A program made the translations under genes and the position numbers. A stretch of DNA of 64,000 bases, from contig JAWWOW010000006.1 in the NCBI GenBank assembly GCA_033851265.1, forward strand, positions 372,001-436,000, read 5' to 3'. Within the stretch, counting starts at the first letter, position 1; each line of letters opens with the position of its first letter. Below, one piece after another: positions 24,019-32,772 of this stretch. The notes under the pieces were generated by a model, which searched no databases, had not been told where the DNA came from, and saw only the letters and a list, made by a program, of their open reading frames with translations. This DNA comes from JAWWOW01 sp033851265 (lineage in GTDB: Bacteria; Actinomycetota; Actinomycetes; JAWWOW01).

Positions 24019-25488
24019 ATGGCGGCGACCCCGGATGACGAGCGTCGAGTCATCGACGCGGCACCGAAACAACTCCTGATCGGCGGCCGCTGGCGCGACG
24101 CTTCGGGCGGCGCCACGATCGAGATCGAAGACCCATCCACGGGCGCGATGCTCACCGCGGTTGCCGATGCCACTCCCGAGGACGCCGTGGCCGCGCTCGA
24201 CGCGGCCGTCGCCGCGCAAGACGCCTGGGCGGCGACACCGCCCCGCGAGCGTGGCGAGATTCTGCGCCGGGCATTCGAGACGATGGTCGAACGCGTCGAC
24301 GACCTTGCGTTGCTCATGACGTTGGAGATGGGCAAACCGCTGGCCGAGTCGCGCGCCGAGGTGACCTACGCCGCCGAGTTCTTCCGATGGTTCTCCGAGG
24401 AAGCGTCGCGCATCTCCGGGCGGTGGAGCATGTCACCGGACGGCTCCGGTCGGCTGCTGACGATGAAGCATCCGGTCGGCCCGTGTCTGCTGATCACACC
24501 CTGGAACTTCCCGCTCGCGATGGGCACCCGCAAGATCGGTCCGGCGATTGCTGCTGGCTGCTCGATGGTGCTGAAGCCGGCCCAGCAGACACCGCTGTCG
24601 ATGCTGGCGTTGGCGGAGATCCTCTCCGAGGTCGGACTGCCCGATGGCGTGTGCAACGTCGTCACGGCATCGTCGGCGAGCGCTGTTGTCGAACCATTGA
24701 TGTCAGACCAGCGATTGCGCAAGATGTCGTTCACGGGTTCCACACCGGTCGGCAAGAAACTCATGGAACAAGCATCGAAGCGGTTGCTGCGCATCTCGAT
24801 GGAGCTCGGGGGCAATGCGCCGTTCTTGGTGTTCGAGGATGCCGACATCGATGCGGCGGTCGAGGGCGCGATGGTCGCCAAGATGCGCAACATCGGTGAG
24901 TCGTGTGTCGCGGCGAATCGTTTCTATGTGCATGCGAGCATCGCGGACGAGTTCACCGAGAAACTGGCCGAACGCATGGGTGCGTTGCGCATCGGTCGTG
25001 GCACCGAGGCGGACGCTGACGTCGGCCCACTCATCGATGCAACGCAGAACGAGAAGGTCGCCGAGCTCGTCGATGACGCAATCGGGAAAGGCGCGAAGGC
25101 CGTCGTCGGTGGCGCTAAAAGGGAAGGCCCCGGTCACTTCTTTGAGCCCACGGTGCTCCGTGACATTGCACCGGACGCTCGACTTCTGCGCGAAGAGATC
25201 TTCGGTCCGGTTGCACCGATCGTGACCTTCGAAACCGAAAAGGAAGCCGTCGACGCCGCGAACTCCACCGAGTTCGGACTGGTCGCTTACGTGTACACGC
25301 GTGACATCAGCCGGGCGATCCGGGTGACGGAGGCCCTGCAAACCGGGATGGTCGGACTGAACCGCGGACGCGTGTCGAACCCGGCGGGCCCGTTCGGCGG
25401 AGTCAAGGAGTCCGGCTTCGGTCGCGAAGGCGGAGCAGAAGGCATCGAGGAATACCTAGAGACGAAGTACGTCGCTCTCGAGGTGTGA
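24019..25488 (+). CDS. gabD: Aldehyde dehydrogenase, succinate-semialdehyde type
   Basis: A 489-residue NAD(P)-dependent aldehyde dehydrogenase. The catalytic pair is Glu262 in MELGGNAPFLV and Cys296 in NIGESCVAANRF. The Rossmann glycine motif is FTGSTPVGKKLM, and ITPWNFPLAMGTRKIGPA marks the substrate tunnel. The C-terminal GLNRGRVSNPAGPFGGVKES matches the GabD-like group, which oxidises succinate semialdehyde in the GABA shunt. The usual GQTC motif is GESC here. The ATG lies 23 bases after the bldC terminator. It is convergent with the STAS gene, with one base between the coding ends. Family certain; substrate likely. Confidence 0.88.
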   Translation: MAATPDDERRVIDAAPKQLLIGGRWRDASGGATIEIEDPSTGAMLTAVADATPEDAVAALDAAVAAQDAWAATPPRERGEILRRAFETMVERVDDLALLMTLEMGKPLAESRAEVTYAAEFFRWFSEEASRISGRWSMSPDGSGRLLTMKHPVGPCLLITPWNFPLAMGTRKIGPAIAAGCSMVLKPAQQTPLSMLALAEILSEVGLPDGVCNVVTASSASAVVEPLMSDQRLRKMSFTGSTPVGKKLMEQASKRLLRISMELGGNAPFLVFEDADIDAAVEGAMVAKMRNIGESCVAANRFYVHASIADEFTEKLAERMGALRIGRGTEADADVGPLIDATQNEKVAELVDDAIGKGAKAVVGGAKREGPGHFFEPTVLRDIAPDARLLREEIFGPVAPIVTFETEKEAVDAANSTEFGLVAYVYTRDISRAIRVTEALQTGMVGLNRGRVSNPAGPFGGVKESGFGREGGAEGIEEYLETKYVALEV

Positions 25489-25489
25489 G

Positions 25490-25894
25490 TCAGACGGCGA
25501 GAGCCGCGCTCTCGGTCGCTGTCCCGAACACCAGTGAGTACGCCGAGGCCGTGTCAGAAGGCGCCTCGGCCAAGCCGGCAACGGCGAATGATCGGCGCAG
25601 GCTGGACGGTGGGCTGCACACGCTGATGACGGCGCCACCCGTCTTTGCCTGACGAGCAGCGCCGACGACAACCGCGAAGACATTGGAAGCGTTTGCGGCG
25701 TCAACCTCGGCGAGGTCGATCAACACGGACCGGGGTGCAGTCCTGACGAGCTCGTGCAGGACTCGGCGCAGTTGCTGGATATGTGCTGAGGACACCGTGC
25801 ACACCCGAACGACCACATCGAGCGGGGCGTCCACGACGGACGGATCGTCGACACCGTCACACTCAACGCTGATTTGAAGCGGAACTTGCGCCAC
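25490..25894 (-). CDS. STAS-domain protein (anti-sigma-factor antagonist-like)
   Basis: A 134-residue single-domain protein. The STAS fold is visible in the strand-helix unit SVLIDLAEVDAANASNVFAV, then VVVGAARQAKTGGAVISVCS, and LRRSFAVAGLAEAP. The loop DAANASN holds a serine at the place phosphorylated by partner-switching kinases in SpoIIAA/RsbV proteins. No kinase gene lies nearby. The N-terminal beta strand is longer than usual and acidic. It could take part in sigma-factor control, but the partner is not in the window. GTG start; convergent with gabD. Confidence 0.75.
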   Translation of the reverse strand: MAQVPLQISVECDGVDDPSVVDAPLDVVVRVCTVSSAHIQQLRRVLHELVRTAPRSVLIDLAEVDAANASNVFAVVVGAARQAKTGGAVISVCSPPSSLRRSFAVAGLAEAPSDTASAYSLVFGTATESAALAV

Positions 25895-26052
25895 TGGGAC
25901 CCCTAAGTCAGGTCCGTGACGCTACCTGGCCGCCGGGCGACGCGCCAAGCGTCCTCGAGGAAGCGAGAAGATTTCTTGCCTGCGGCCGATTGCCCGTCCT
26001 TTCGTCCGGCCCAACCTTCGTGTGTCGCCGCCACGTTTGGGATCATGCCCCG

Positions 26053-26859
26053 GTGCGTGCCCCGCTGACGTCCGCCGTACTTGCGCTGCTCGTTGTTGTC
26101 AGCTGTGGTGGTTCCCAGCCGACGTTCGCACCCGACTCTGCGTTGAGTGAGCAATGTGACGCTGTGCCATCCGGCGCTCGCCGCGTGGTCGTCACGGCCG
26201 CGGATGGCTTTCGAATGGGCGCGGCGCTGTTAGGACCCGCAACGAGTGGCGAGGCGGTCGTCATCAGCTACGGCCAAGGGCAGGTCATCTGCGACTGGCT
26301 CGGCATCGCTGAACAACTTGCGACCACTGGTGCCCGGGTGCTCGTGCTGGAGCGGCGGGGCAAGGGTTCAAGCCCGGGCAAGCGCAACTACCTGCTTGGC
26401 CCGGGGGACGTGGCATCCGCTGCCAACTACCTGAGTTCGCAGGGCGCGCAACGGATCGTCGTGATCGGGGCGTCGCTGGGCACGCTGTTTGCGTTCATCG
26501 GCTCCAGCACGTCAGGACCGCGGGTGGCGGTCGACCCATCCGACACGACGTCGGCTGTCGTTTCACGGCCGCCCTGCGCGGTCGCGCTGGTTTCACCGTT
26601 GGTGAGTGTGCGCGCGAATGGTGGAGAGCTCCGTAACCTCGACGTGCAGGAGCTGCGGTCCAAACTCTTTGTGGTCTACGAAAGCCGCAACGCAACGATT
26701 TCCGATGACGCCAAGCAGGTGCAGGCACGCGCTGCTGAGCTGCGTGCACCCGTCGTACAAAGCCTCGCCGTGGACACCAAGGATCACGGCTTGCGACTGG
26801 TACGCGAACACGCTGAGGCGCTCGATGTCCTGAAGGCTGCGGTGCGCGCGTGCGCGTGA
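26053..26859 (+). CDS. Alpha/beta-hydrolase lipoprotein
   Basis: A 268-residue exported lipoprotein. The signal sequence ends VVVSC with lipid-modified Cys18, so it is anchored outside the cytoplasmic membrane. The hydrolase core has an oxyanion strand VISYGQGQVICDW, a nucleophile elbow IGASLGT (Ser141) and a candidate catalytic histidine in TKDHGLRL (His245). An acid residue near FVVYESRNATISDD (about 215-222) would complete the triad. The GTG at 26053 is chosen because it places the lipobox correctly; a longer frame from 25990 is less likely. It stands alone, followed by tRNA genes on the other strand. Substrate unknown. Confidence 0.8.
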   Translation: MRAPLTSAVLALLVVVSCGGSQPTFAPDSALSEQCDAVPSGARRVVVTAADGFRMGAALLGPATSGEAVVISYGQGQVICDWLGIAEQLATTGARVLVLERRGKGSSPGKRNYLLGPGDVASAANYLSSQGAQRIVVIGASLGTLFAFIGSSTSGPRVAVDPSDTTSAVVSRPPCAVALVSPLVSVRANGGELRNLDVQELRSKLFVVYESRNATISDDAKQVQARAAELRAPVVQSLAVDTKDHGLRLVREHAEALDVLKAAVRACA

Positions 26860-26885
26860 GGCTGTCAGTGACGGCCTAACAGGAG

Positions 26886-26959
26886 TGGGCAGGGGCGGGG
26901 TCGAACCGCCGACCTCCCGCTTTTCAGGCGGGCGCTCGTACCGACTGAGCTACCTGCCC
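26886..26959 (-). tRNA. tRNA-Phe (GAA)
   Basis: On the minus strand the cloverleaf is complete. Acceptor GGGCAGG pairs with CCTGCCC, the D stem is GCTC/GAGC, the anticodon stem CCCGC/GCGGG holds the loop CTGAAAA (anticodon GAA), and the T stem GGCGG/CCGCC holds TTCGACC. The 3' CCA is not encoded. It is the last of three tRNA genes read in the order Glu, Asp, Phe. Confidence 0.96.
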
Positions 26960-27019
26960 CGGTGAGCGTGCCGAGTCTAGCGGCGTAGGTGGCGCGTACC
27001 GGGTGAGAAAACGTTCGAG

Positions 27020-27094
27020 CGGTCCCGACGGGATTTGAACCCGCGACCTCCGCCTTGACAGGGCGGCGTGAACTCCAAACTTCACCACGGGACC
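27020..27094 (-). tRNA. tRNA-Asp (GTC)
   Basis: On the minus strand, acceptor GGTCCCG pairs with CGGGACC. The anticodon stem CCGCC/GGCGG holds CTGTCAA (anticodon GTC), and the T arm is GCGGGTTCAAATCCCGT-like. CCA is not encoded. It is the middle gene of the Glu-Asp-Phe cluster. Confidence 0.96.
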
Positions 27095-27127
27095 TTGCTT
27101 GTTGTGCTGTGGGTGGTGCTGTACCCG

Positions 27128-27200
27128 TGCCCCCAACGGGATTCGAACCCGTGCTACCGCCTTGAAAGGGCGGCGTCCTAGGCCTCTAGACGATGGGGGC
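27128..27200 (-). tRNA. tRNA-Glu (TTC)
   Basis: On the minus strand, acceptor GCCCCCA pairs with TGGGGGC. The anticodon stem CCGCC/GGCGG holds CTTTCAA (anticodon TTC), and the T arm contains GGTTCGAATCC. CCA is not encoded. It is the first gene of the Glu-Asp-Phe cluster in the direction of transcription. Confidence 0.96.
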
Positions 27201-27265
27201 GGCCGGCCCCGTCGGGGACGTGTTCAGCATAGGGGACGGGGTCAGGGCCCGCGACTCAACAGAAT

Positions 27266-28726
27266 TCATCGGCCTTCGCGCAGCACGCTCCGGCGTACCT
27301 TGCCCGACGCCGTCTTCGGCAGCTCGGTCACGAAGTCCACGATCCGGGGATATTTGTACGGCGCGGTCCGCGCCTTCACGTGTTCCTGCAACTCCTGTGC
27401 CAGCGCCTCGGAAGCCTCGGCCCCGGGTGCCAACACGACAACCGCGCGCACGACCTCACCGCGTTCTGCATCGGCGACCGCGACCACGGCTGCCTCGGCA
27501 ACCGCTGGGTGCTCCGCCAATACCGACTCGACCTCGAACGGTCCGATCCGGTACCCCGCCGAGACGATGACGTCGTCCGCGCGGCCCTGGAAGTAGAGGT
27601 AGCCGTCGGCGTCCGTGTCCACCCGGTCGCCGGTGCGCCACGGACCGGTCGGTGGCTCCTGACCGAGGTAACCCAGGAAGAACGTCGGCACGGTTGCGGG
27701 GTCGACGACCAGCTCGCCGTCCTCGACCCAGGCATCGATGCCGTTGATTGGTTTGCCCATCGACCCAGCGCGGGCGGGTTCGCCGAGATGGTTGCCGACC
27801 AGATGACCGGTCTCGGTCTGTCCATAGCCGTCGCGGACCTCGATGCCGGTGGCTGCGCGCCAGACGCGCAGCGTCTCCGGATCGAGGGCTTCGCCCGCGG
27901 CGAGCAGAGTTCGAAGCTGCGGCATCGCGGGGATCGTCGTGTGCGCTGCGATCAGGCGATACTCCGTCGGCGTCATGCACCAAACGGTCACTGACTCCTC
28001 GGCGGCGATGGCAAGGCGTTCCTTCCCGTCGAACCGTCCGTCGTGGATCAGCGCACGTGCACCGCGCAACCAGGCTGCGATGAATCCGTTGCGGGCGGAC
28101 TTCGACCAACCCGGCGACGCCGTGCACCAGACCAGATCTGTCGTCTCTGCGCCAACCCACTGCGTTGCCTGCAGTTGTTGGCCGGTGAGGTAACTCTGCG
28201 CATGGAGCACGGCCTTCGGCGGGCCGGACGTTCCACTCGTGAAGATGACAAGTGCGGGGTCGGTCGGGTGGAGTTCGGCGTACGGCGTGGGGTCCGCGTC
28301 GTACGCAGCCGCATCGGGCAGCCAGAGCACGGGACAGTTGAGGTCTGCTTCTTCGATGAGAGCGCGGTTGCGTACGTCGGCGATGACGACCACGGGTTTC
28401 GCGATCCCAATGCGCAGCTGCAGGTCGTGGGCGCGGAACTGTTCGGTGCAGGGGAGCACGACGAAGCCCGCACCGAAGCACGCGAGCATCGACTCGACCC
28501 ACTCGACGCGGTTGCCGACGATGGTCAGGACGAGGTCACCGCGTCGTACGCCGAGCTGGTGCAGCGTCGTGGCGAGTCGCGCAGCCCGGTCGAGCAACGC
28601 CGCACGGGTGTGTTCGTGCCGGCGCCCGTCGAGCGCGCGCTCGATCAGCAGGACGGCCGCACCATCGCCATTGGCGACGACGTCGCGAACGAAGTTCCCG
28701 GGCTGCACGGAACCAGTCAAGACCAC
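27266..28726 (-). CDS. Acyl-CoA synthetase (AMP-forming, medium-chain type)
   Basis: A 486-residue adenylate-forming enzyme that should activate a fatty or aromatic acid with ATP and CoA. The phosphate loop is FTSGTSGPPKAVLHAQ (about residues 163-178). The A5 motif is RDGYGQTETG, the A7 aspartate is in WRTGDRVD, the hinge is FQGRADDVIVSAGYRIGP, and the catalytic lysine is in LPKTASGKVRRS at the C-terminus. The protein is shorter at the N-terminus than typical ACSM enzymes (about 540 residues). It starts with ATG at 28726 and is read toward the tRNA cluster. Substrate length cannot be told from sequence. Confidence 0.9.
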   Translation of the reverse strand: MVLTGSVQPGNFVRDVVANGDGAAVLLIERALDGRRHEHTRAALLDRAARLATTLHQLGVRRGDLVLTIVGNRVEWVESMLACFGAGFVVLPCTEQFRAHDLQLRIGIAKPVVVIADVRNRALIEEADLNCPVLWLPDAAAYDADPTPYAELHPTDPALVIFTSGTSGPPKAVLHAQSYLTGQQLQATQWVGAETTDLVWCTASPGWSKSARNGFIAAWLRGARALIHDGRFDGKERLAIAAEESVTVWCMTPTEYRLIAAHTTIPAMPQLRTLLAAGEALDPETLRVWRAATGIEVRDGYGQTETGHLVGNHLGEPARAGSMGKPINGIDAWVEDGELVVDPATVPTFFLGYLGQEPPTGPWRTGDRVDTDADGYLYFQGRADDVIVSAGYRIGPFEVESVLAEHPAVAEAAVVAVADAERGEVVRAVVVLAPGAEASEALAQELQEHVKARTAPYKYPRIVDFVTELPKTASGKVRRSVLREGR

Positions 28727-28765
28727 GCGATCAGGAGATACCCGCGCGCACGGTTAGCGCGACCT

Positions 28766-29278
28766 CTACTGGCGCGACTCGGAGCCGACTGACTGCCGTT
28801 GGCTGGGTATCCCCGGCTCAAGTAGGCCGTGGTCGCTCATCCATCTCTGCCGCCAAAGGCCGCGAGCTTCGGATTCCTTGCGTCGATGACAGTTGGCGCA
28901 GCGTACGACGCACTTGTCTATCTCTGCGGCAACCCGTTTCCACGACCAGGCACGGAAGACCATGACGCTTACTTCCCCGCACTTGGTGCTCGGGTCTACG
29001 TGGTCAAAGTCGAGACACCGGAGATCCGTCTCACCGCAATCGACGCAAGGGTGCGCCAGCAGGTGAATCGCGATTCGCTCGCGGAGCTCGTTGATGAATT
29101 GACGCTTGCGTCGCCCAGCGTTTGCGATGTGCTGGACGCGGTTTGCGACGTACCAATCGCGGCAACAGTCGCGACACCGTGGCTGCAGACCATCGGCGCT
29201 GAGTTTGCGCCTGTTGTACGCCGAAATGGGCTTGACCATCTGGCACGTACAGCAGAGCTTGAGTGGTTCCGGCGGCAT
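28766..29278 (-). CDS. HNH endonuclease-like zinc protein
   Basis: A 170-residue protein with two metal-binding parts. The N-terminal zinc ribbon reads CCTCQMVKPISAYNRRK followed by CRDCCRDWY. The C-terminal HNH domain reads HPCVDCGETDLRCLDFDHVD then CVVRCANCHRRKE, with the central DH, the N of the NCH, and the CxxC pairs intact. This layout is common in free-standing HNH proteins of actinobacteria and their phages. It may be a nicking or homing endonuclease. It sits between an acyl-CoA synthetase and a tRNA-Lys gene, with no other mobile-element genes. No inverted repeats flank it that I can see. Confidence 0.82.
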   Translation of the reverse strand: MPPEPLKLCCTCQMVKPISAYNRRKLSADGLQPRCRDCCRDWYVANRVQHIANAGRRKRQFINELRERIAIHLLAHPCVDCGETDLRCLDFDHVDPSTKCGEVSVMVFRAWSWKRVAAEIDKCVVRCANCHRRKESEARGLWRQRWMSDHGLLEPGIPSQRQSVGSESRQ

Positions 29279-29367
29279 GATGATCTCCTTCGAACCAAAG
29301 GAAAGTAACCGCCGTTACCGACAATTCCGGACTCAATCATCAGCACCGGATCGTCAGTGAAATTCGG

Positions 29368-29439
29368 TGGGCCGCCCGAGGGTCGAACTCGGATCTGACG
29401 GATTAAAAGTCCGCAGCTTTGCCATTAAGCTAGCGACCC
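29368..29439 (-). tRNA. tRNA-Lys (TTT)
   Basis: On the minus strand, acceptor GGGTCGC pairs with GCGGCCC (one G-U pair), and the D arm is GCTT/AAGC with a short loop. The anticodon stem GCGGA/TCCGT holds CTTTTAA (anticodon TTT), and the T stem CCGAG/CTCGG holds TTCGACC. CCA is not encoded. The cloverleaf is intact but the variable part and D arm differ from the common GCCCCGG-type bacterial tRNA-Lys. Confidence 0.9.
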
Positions 29440-29537
29440 CGCGGTAGATGCTAATTGGGGCGTGACGCGCTCTCTTCGGTTCGCCCTCCGGCGGTCCAGC
29501 CGGCATGGTCATGCCTCAGCAGGAAATCCGGGGTCCC

Positions 29538-31082
29538 ATGGCGAATCACCTGCCTATGCGCCTACATCTCTCTCTTCTCAGTGCTGCCCTCGTCGCTGGT
29601 GCCCTGGCCGTCCCCGCGGTCGGAGCGACCCCCGCTCCCGCGCCGACAACCACGGACGCCTGCATCAACAGCGTTCCGGACAAGGGCTCCTCGACGCCCC
29701 AGAAGATCTGCTACACGCTGTTCAAGCCGGGGAACGCCGACAGCACACACCGCGTGCCGCTGATCTTCCACAGCCACGGCTGGGGCGGCAGCCGGACCAA
29801 GGACGCGGCGTCGTTCGCTGACTGGCTCGATGCCGGCTTCGGGGTGCTGTCGTTCGACCAGCGTGGTTTCGGTGAGGACGGCGGCAAGGCGCGCATCGAG
29901 AACCCGGACTACGAGGGCAAGGACGTCGCAGCACTGGTCTCGTTGGTGTCCAACCTCTCCTGGGTCCAGCAGGACGCCCCTGGCGACCCGCGCATCGGCG
30001 CCATCGGTGGCAGCTACGGCGGTGGGTACCAGTTTGTCGGCGCGTTCCGCGAGCTGATGGACCACGGCAAGCCGCTCTTCGACGCCCTCGCACCGGAGAT
30101 CACCTGGTGGGACCTCAAGCAGAGCCTTGCTCCGAACGAGATCGTCCGCACCGAGTGGGTGTCCGCGTTGAGCGCGGCCGGCGCGCAAGCGTTGCCGAAT
30201 GAAGCCCTACGGGGTTTGGCGTACGGCGCGGCAACCGGTGAATGGCCGCAGGGACAGAACGCCGCGGCTCCGAACCTCGATGCATTCTTTGCGCACAACG
30301 GACCGGCTTGGCACGTGGCCAACGGCCGCCGGCTCAACATCCCGGTCCTGTTCGGCCAGGGTGAGACCGACAACCTGTTCCCACTGACACAAGGGCTCAG
30401 GAACTTCGCGGGCGCACTGACAAGTGCAGCGAAAGCGAAGAGCATCTTCGTCGGTTACAACGGTGGCCACACGCTGCCCTCCGCCACACCTCCCGGTTAT
30501 GGCGTTGCCGGCGACCCGTGCTCGATCACGTTGGGCAGCGACACGTTCGCCGCCTTGTCATTGCGTTTCATGCAGAAGAACCTGAAGGGTGCGACGAACA
30601 CCGGCCTCACCGGGTTCGGTCGATACCACTTGGCAACTGCTGACGGCGCCTGCGTGACCGTTGACTCCGTAAAGCCGAACAAGAACTACGCGTTGCCCAA
30701 CATCATCACGACGACCGGCGGCGGTGCTCCCATCGCAACGAAGATTGCCACCGGCCCGTTGCACGTCGCCGGCTCGCCAGTGGTCAACGCGACGGTCACG
30801 GTCCCAACCGGGCGCAGTCGTGCGTTCTACGCACTTGCGGTCGGCACAACCGCGGCCGACGCCAAGATCGTCCAGAACAACATGATGCCGCTCAATGAGC
30901 GCCACCCCGTCACCGGTGTCCAGCGCGTGATCGAGCTGCCGTCGATTGCGGTTGACGTGCCTGCAGGCCAGTCGCTGTTCTTGCTCGCGTCGCCGGTGTC
31001 AGACATGTTCGCCGGGTTCCAGAGCAGGACCCCGGGGGTCATCAGTCTCACGAACGTGGTTGTGCGCCTCCCGATCGTGTAA
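29538..31082 (+). CDS. Secreted S15/CocE-like alpha/beta-hydrolase
   Basis: A 514-residue exported protein. The signal peptide ends about residue 32 (AVPAVGAT). The hydrolase domain has an oxyanion region LIFHSHGWGG, the nucleophile in GAIGGSYGGGYQ (Ser159), the acid in FGQGETDNLFP (Asp278) and the histidine in YNGGHTLPS (His311). The last about 150 residues form a beta-rich C-terminal domain, as in X-Pro dipeptidyl-peptidase/CocE enzymes. It may hydrolyse peptides or esters outside the cell. The ATG at 29538 was taken; 29505 and 29556 are in-frame alternatives, and no start has an ideal RBS. It is followed by a thioesterase gene after 14 bases. Confidence 0.82.
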   Translation: MANHLPMRLHLSLLSAALVAGALAVPAVGATPAPAPTTTDACINSVPDKGSSTPQKICYTLFKPGNADSTHRVPLIFHSHGWGGSRTKDAASFADWLDAGFGVLSFDQRGFGEDGGKARIENPDYEGKDVAALVSLVSNLSWVQQDAPGDPRIGAIGGSYGGGYQFVGAFRELMDHGKPLFDALAPEITWWDLKQSLAPNEIVRTEWVSALSAAGAQALPNEALRGLAYGAATGEWPQGQNAAAPNLDAFFAHNGPAWHVANGRRLNIPVLFGQGETDNLFPLTQGLRNFAGALTSAAKAKSIFVGYNGGHTLPSATPPGYGVAGDPCSITLGSDTFAALSLRFMQKNLKGATNTGLTGFGRYHLATADGACVTVDSVKPNKNYALPNIITTTGGGAPIATKIATGPLHVAGSPVVNATVTVPTGRSRAFYALAVGTTAADAKIVQNNMMPLNERHPVTGVQRVIELPSIAVDVPAGQSLFLLASPVSDMFAGFQSRTPGVISLTNVVVRLPIV

Positions 31083-31096
31083 GACCGCTGCCTGGC

Positions 31097-31897
31097 ATGC
31101 TCCCGGACGTGCAAACGTCGCCGCTGTTCACGCCGGATGGCGACACGTACATCCCAGCGCCGTACACGCGCTCGCCCTGGTCGACCGAGTCGCTGCACGG
31201 TGGTGCACCGGGCGCACTGCTCGTTGGGTTAGTCGAGCGCCACGAAACCGATGTGCCTATGCGCATCGTGCGAGTGTCCGCCGACATCGTGCGTCCGGTT
31301 CCCGTACGCCCGCTGACTGTTGTGCTGCGGACGGTCCGTCCCGGTCGACGGGTAAGTGTTGTCGAGGCAGTGCTGTCGGCTGGCGACGACGTGTGCATGC
31401 GTACGACGTCACTGTTGTTGCGCGACGCGCAGATAGCTGTCCCCACTGAGGTGCCGTTGCCAGCAGACGCGCCACCCGCACCCAGCCCCAGTGAGAGTCC
31501 GGCAGCGGAAATCGAGTGGCCATTCGAGGCGTTCCACAGCGTCGGTTGCGAGGTGCGTTTTGCCACCGGACGGTGGATGGAGCCAGGGCCAGCCTTCGCG
31601 TGGATACGTCTGCGCCATCCCGTCCTCCCAGATGAGGAGCCGAGCCCGGTCCAACGCATGGTTGCCGCTGCAGACTTCAGTAATGGGGTGAGCTCGGTCC
31701 TCCCCTTCGACAGCTGGCTCTTCGTCAACCCGGACCTGACCGTGCATGTCCATCGACCCGCGCACGGCGAATGGATCGGCGTGGATGCGACGACACATCT
31801 GTCCCAATTGGGATCCGGTACGGCGGTCAGCGGCCTCTACGACGTTGGCGGCCGGACCGGTTGGGCCGTTCAGTCGCTCCTCGTTGAACCGCGCTAG
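31097..31897 (+). CDS. Acyl-CoA thioesterase-like protein (double hotdog)
   Basis: A 266-residue protein of the TesB-like, 4HBT_3 group. Two hotdog halves can be followed: TRSPWSTESLHGGAPGALLVG with the helix and RIVRVSADIVRPVPVRPL in the first, then VQRMVAAADFSNGVSSVLPF and LTVHVHRPAHGEWIGVDAT in the second. The Asp in AADFSNG sits where TesB has its catalytic Asp. It should hydrolyse acyl-CoA thioesters in the cytoplasm. It starts 14 bases after the secreted hydrolase and may be co-transcribed. ATG at 31097 or GTG at 31109 are both possible starts. Confidence 0.8.
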   Translation: MLPDVQTSPLFTPDGDTYIPAPYTRSPWSTESLHGGAPGALLVGLVERHETDVPMRIVRVSADIVRPVPVRPLTVVLRTVRPGRRVSVVEAVLSAGDDVCMRTTSLLLRDAQIAVPTEVPLPADAPPAPSPSESPAAEIEWPFEAFHSVGCEVRFATGRWMEPGPAFAWIRLRHPVLPDEEPSPVQRMVAAADFSNGVSSVLPFDSWLFVNPDLTVHVHRPAHGEWIGVDATTHLSQLGSGTAVSGLYDVGGRTGWAVQSLLVEPR

Positions 31898-31958
31898 GCA
31901 CCAAACCGCGCTTTCGCGTGGCACCCTGGTAGGTCCAACTTCCGAAAGGCCCACCCCC

Positions 31959-32768
31959 ATGTCCCGGTTGCTCGACCGGATCCGAATTGCCGGTGCCGTG
32001 CTCATCGGTGTCGTCGTCATCGCCGGATGCGGCACCGAATCCGGTGGGACCAACTCCACCACCGGCACCGCGAACGCTGCCATCGTCGCCGCAGCACCAG
32101 ACGCCACTGCGCGCGCGGGCAGCACCCGCATGAGCCTTTCGCTGACTGTCAAGGCGGGGTCGCAGACAGCGCCGATCACCGGCAGCGGCGCCTATGACTA
32201 CAAGAAGCGGCTGGGTGAGCTCAACCTTGTCCTGCCGGCGCAGTTCGGCGGGACGATGCACGAAATCATCACGGGTAACGTGCTGTACCTACGTCTGGCG
32301 CAGCTCAGTCCCAAGTACTACGTCATCGACATCAACAAGCTGACCGGCGGCTCCGCGACGATCTCGCAGCTCGGTAACGCCGATCCCAGCTCGGCCCTCG
32401 AGACGTTGCGTGGTGTGACGTCCGACGTCAGCAAGGTCGGCACCGAGACGATCCGCGGCGCGAGTACGACGCACTATCGCGGAACCATCGACATGGCCAA
32501 GGCGGCGTCGAAGGCACCGGCTGCCGTGCGACAGCGCCTCACCCAGCAGCTGAAGACCGTCAAGTCCGCGCCGTTCGACGCGTTCATCGATGACGCCGGG
32601 CGACTGCGCAAGATGACGACGCACATCGTGCTCGACAGCACGACCACCGTGGACACCAGCGTCGAGCTCTTCGACTTCGGGGCACCCGTGCGGATCACTG
32701 TGCCGCCCAAGAGCCAGACCACGGATGGGGCCGCCCTGCTTCGGTTGCTGTCTGGAGGGGCACAGTAG
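31959..32768 (+). CDS. LppX/LprAFG-like lipoprotein
   Basis: A 269-residue lipoprotein with a clear lipobox (VVVIAGCGTE, Cys24). The mature part resembles LppX/LprG proteins: a run of beta strands with SGAYDYKKRLGELNLVLP, NVLYLRLAQLSPKYYVID, THYRGTIDMAKAA and FIDDAGRLRKM. In mycobacteria such proteins carry lipids across the cell wall through a hydrophobic cavity. Here that role is inferred by family. The ATG at 31959 follows GAAAGG. The MmpL exporter at 33944-36178 is nearby but on the other strand. DoxX follows four bases later on the same strand. Confidence 0.82.
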   Translation: MSRLLDRIRIAGAVLIGVVVIAGCGTESGGTNSTTGTANAAIVAAAPDATARAGSTRMSLSLTVKAGSQTAPITGSGAYDYKKRLGELNLVLPAQFGGTMHEIITGNVLYLRLAQLSPKYYVIDINKLTGGSATISQLGNADPSSALETLRGVTSDVSKVGTETIRGASTTHYRGTIDMAKAASKAPAAVRQRLTQQLKTVKSAPFDAFIDDAGRLRKMTTHIVLDSTTTVDTSVELFDFGAPVRITVPPKSQTTDGAALLRLLSGGAQ

Positions 32769-32772
32769 GGGC

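Noticed and set aside
28829..29308. A 159-codon plus-strand frame opposite the HNH gene
   Set aside because: The HNH frame has two intact zinc-binding motifs; the opposite frame has no motif or RBS.
26860..29460. Prophage or genomic island at the tRNA genes
   Set aside because: No integrase, no phage structural genes, and no repeated tRNA 3' end were seen; only a single HNH gene.
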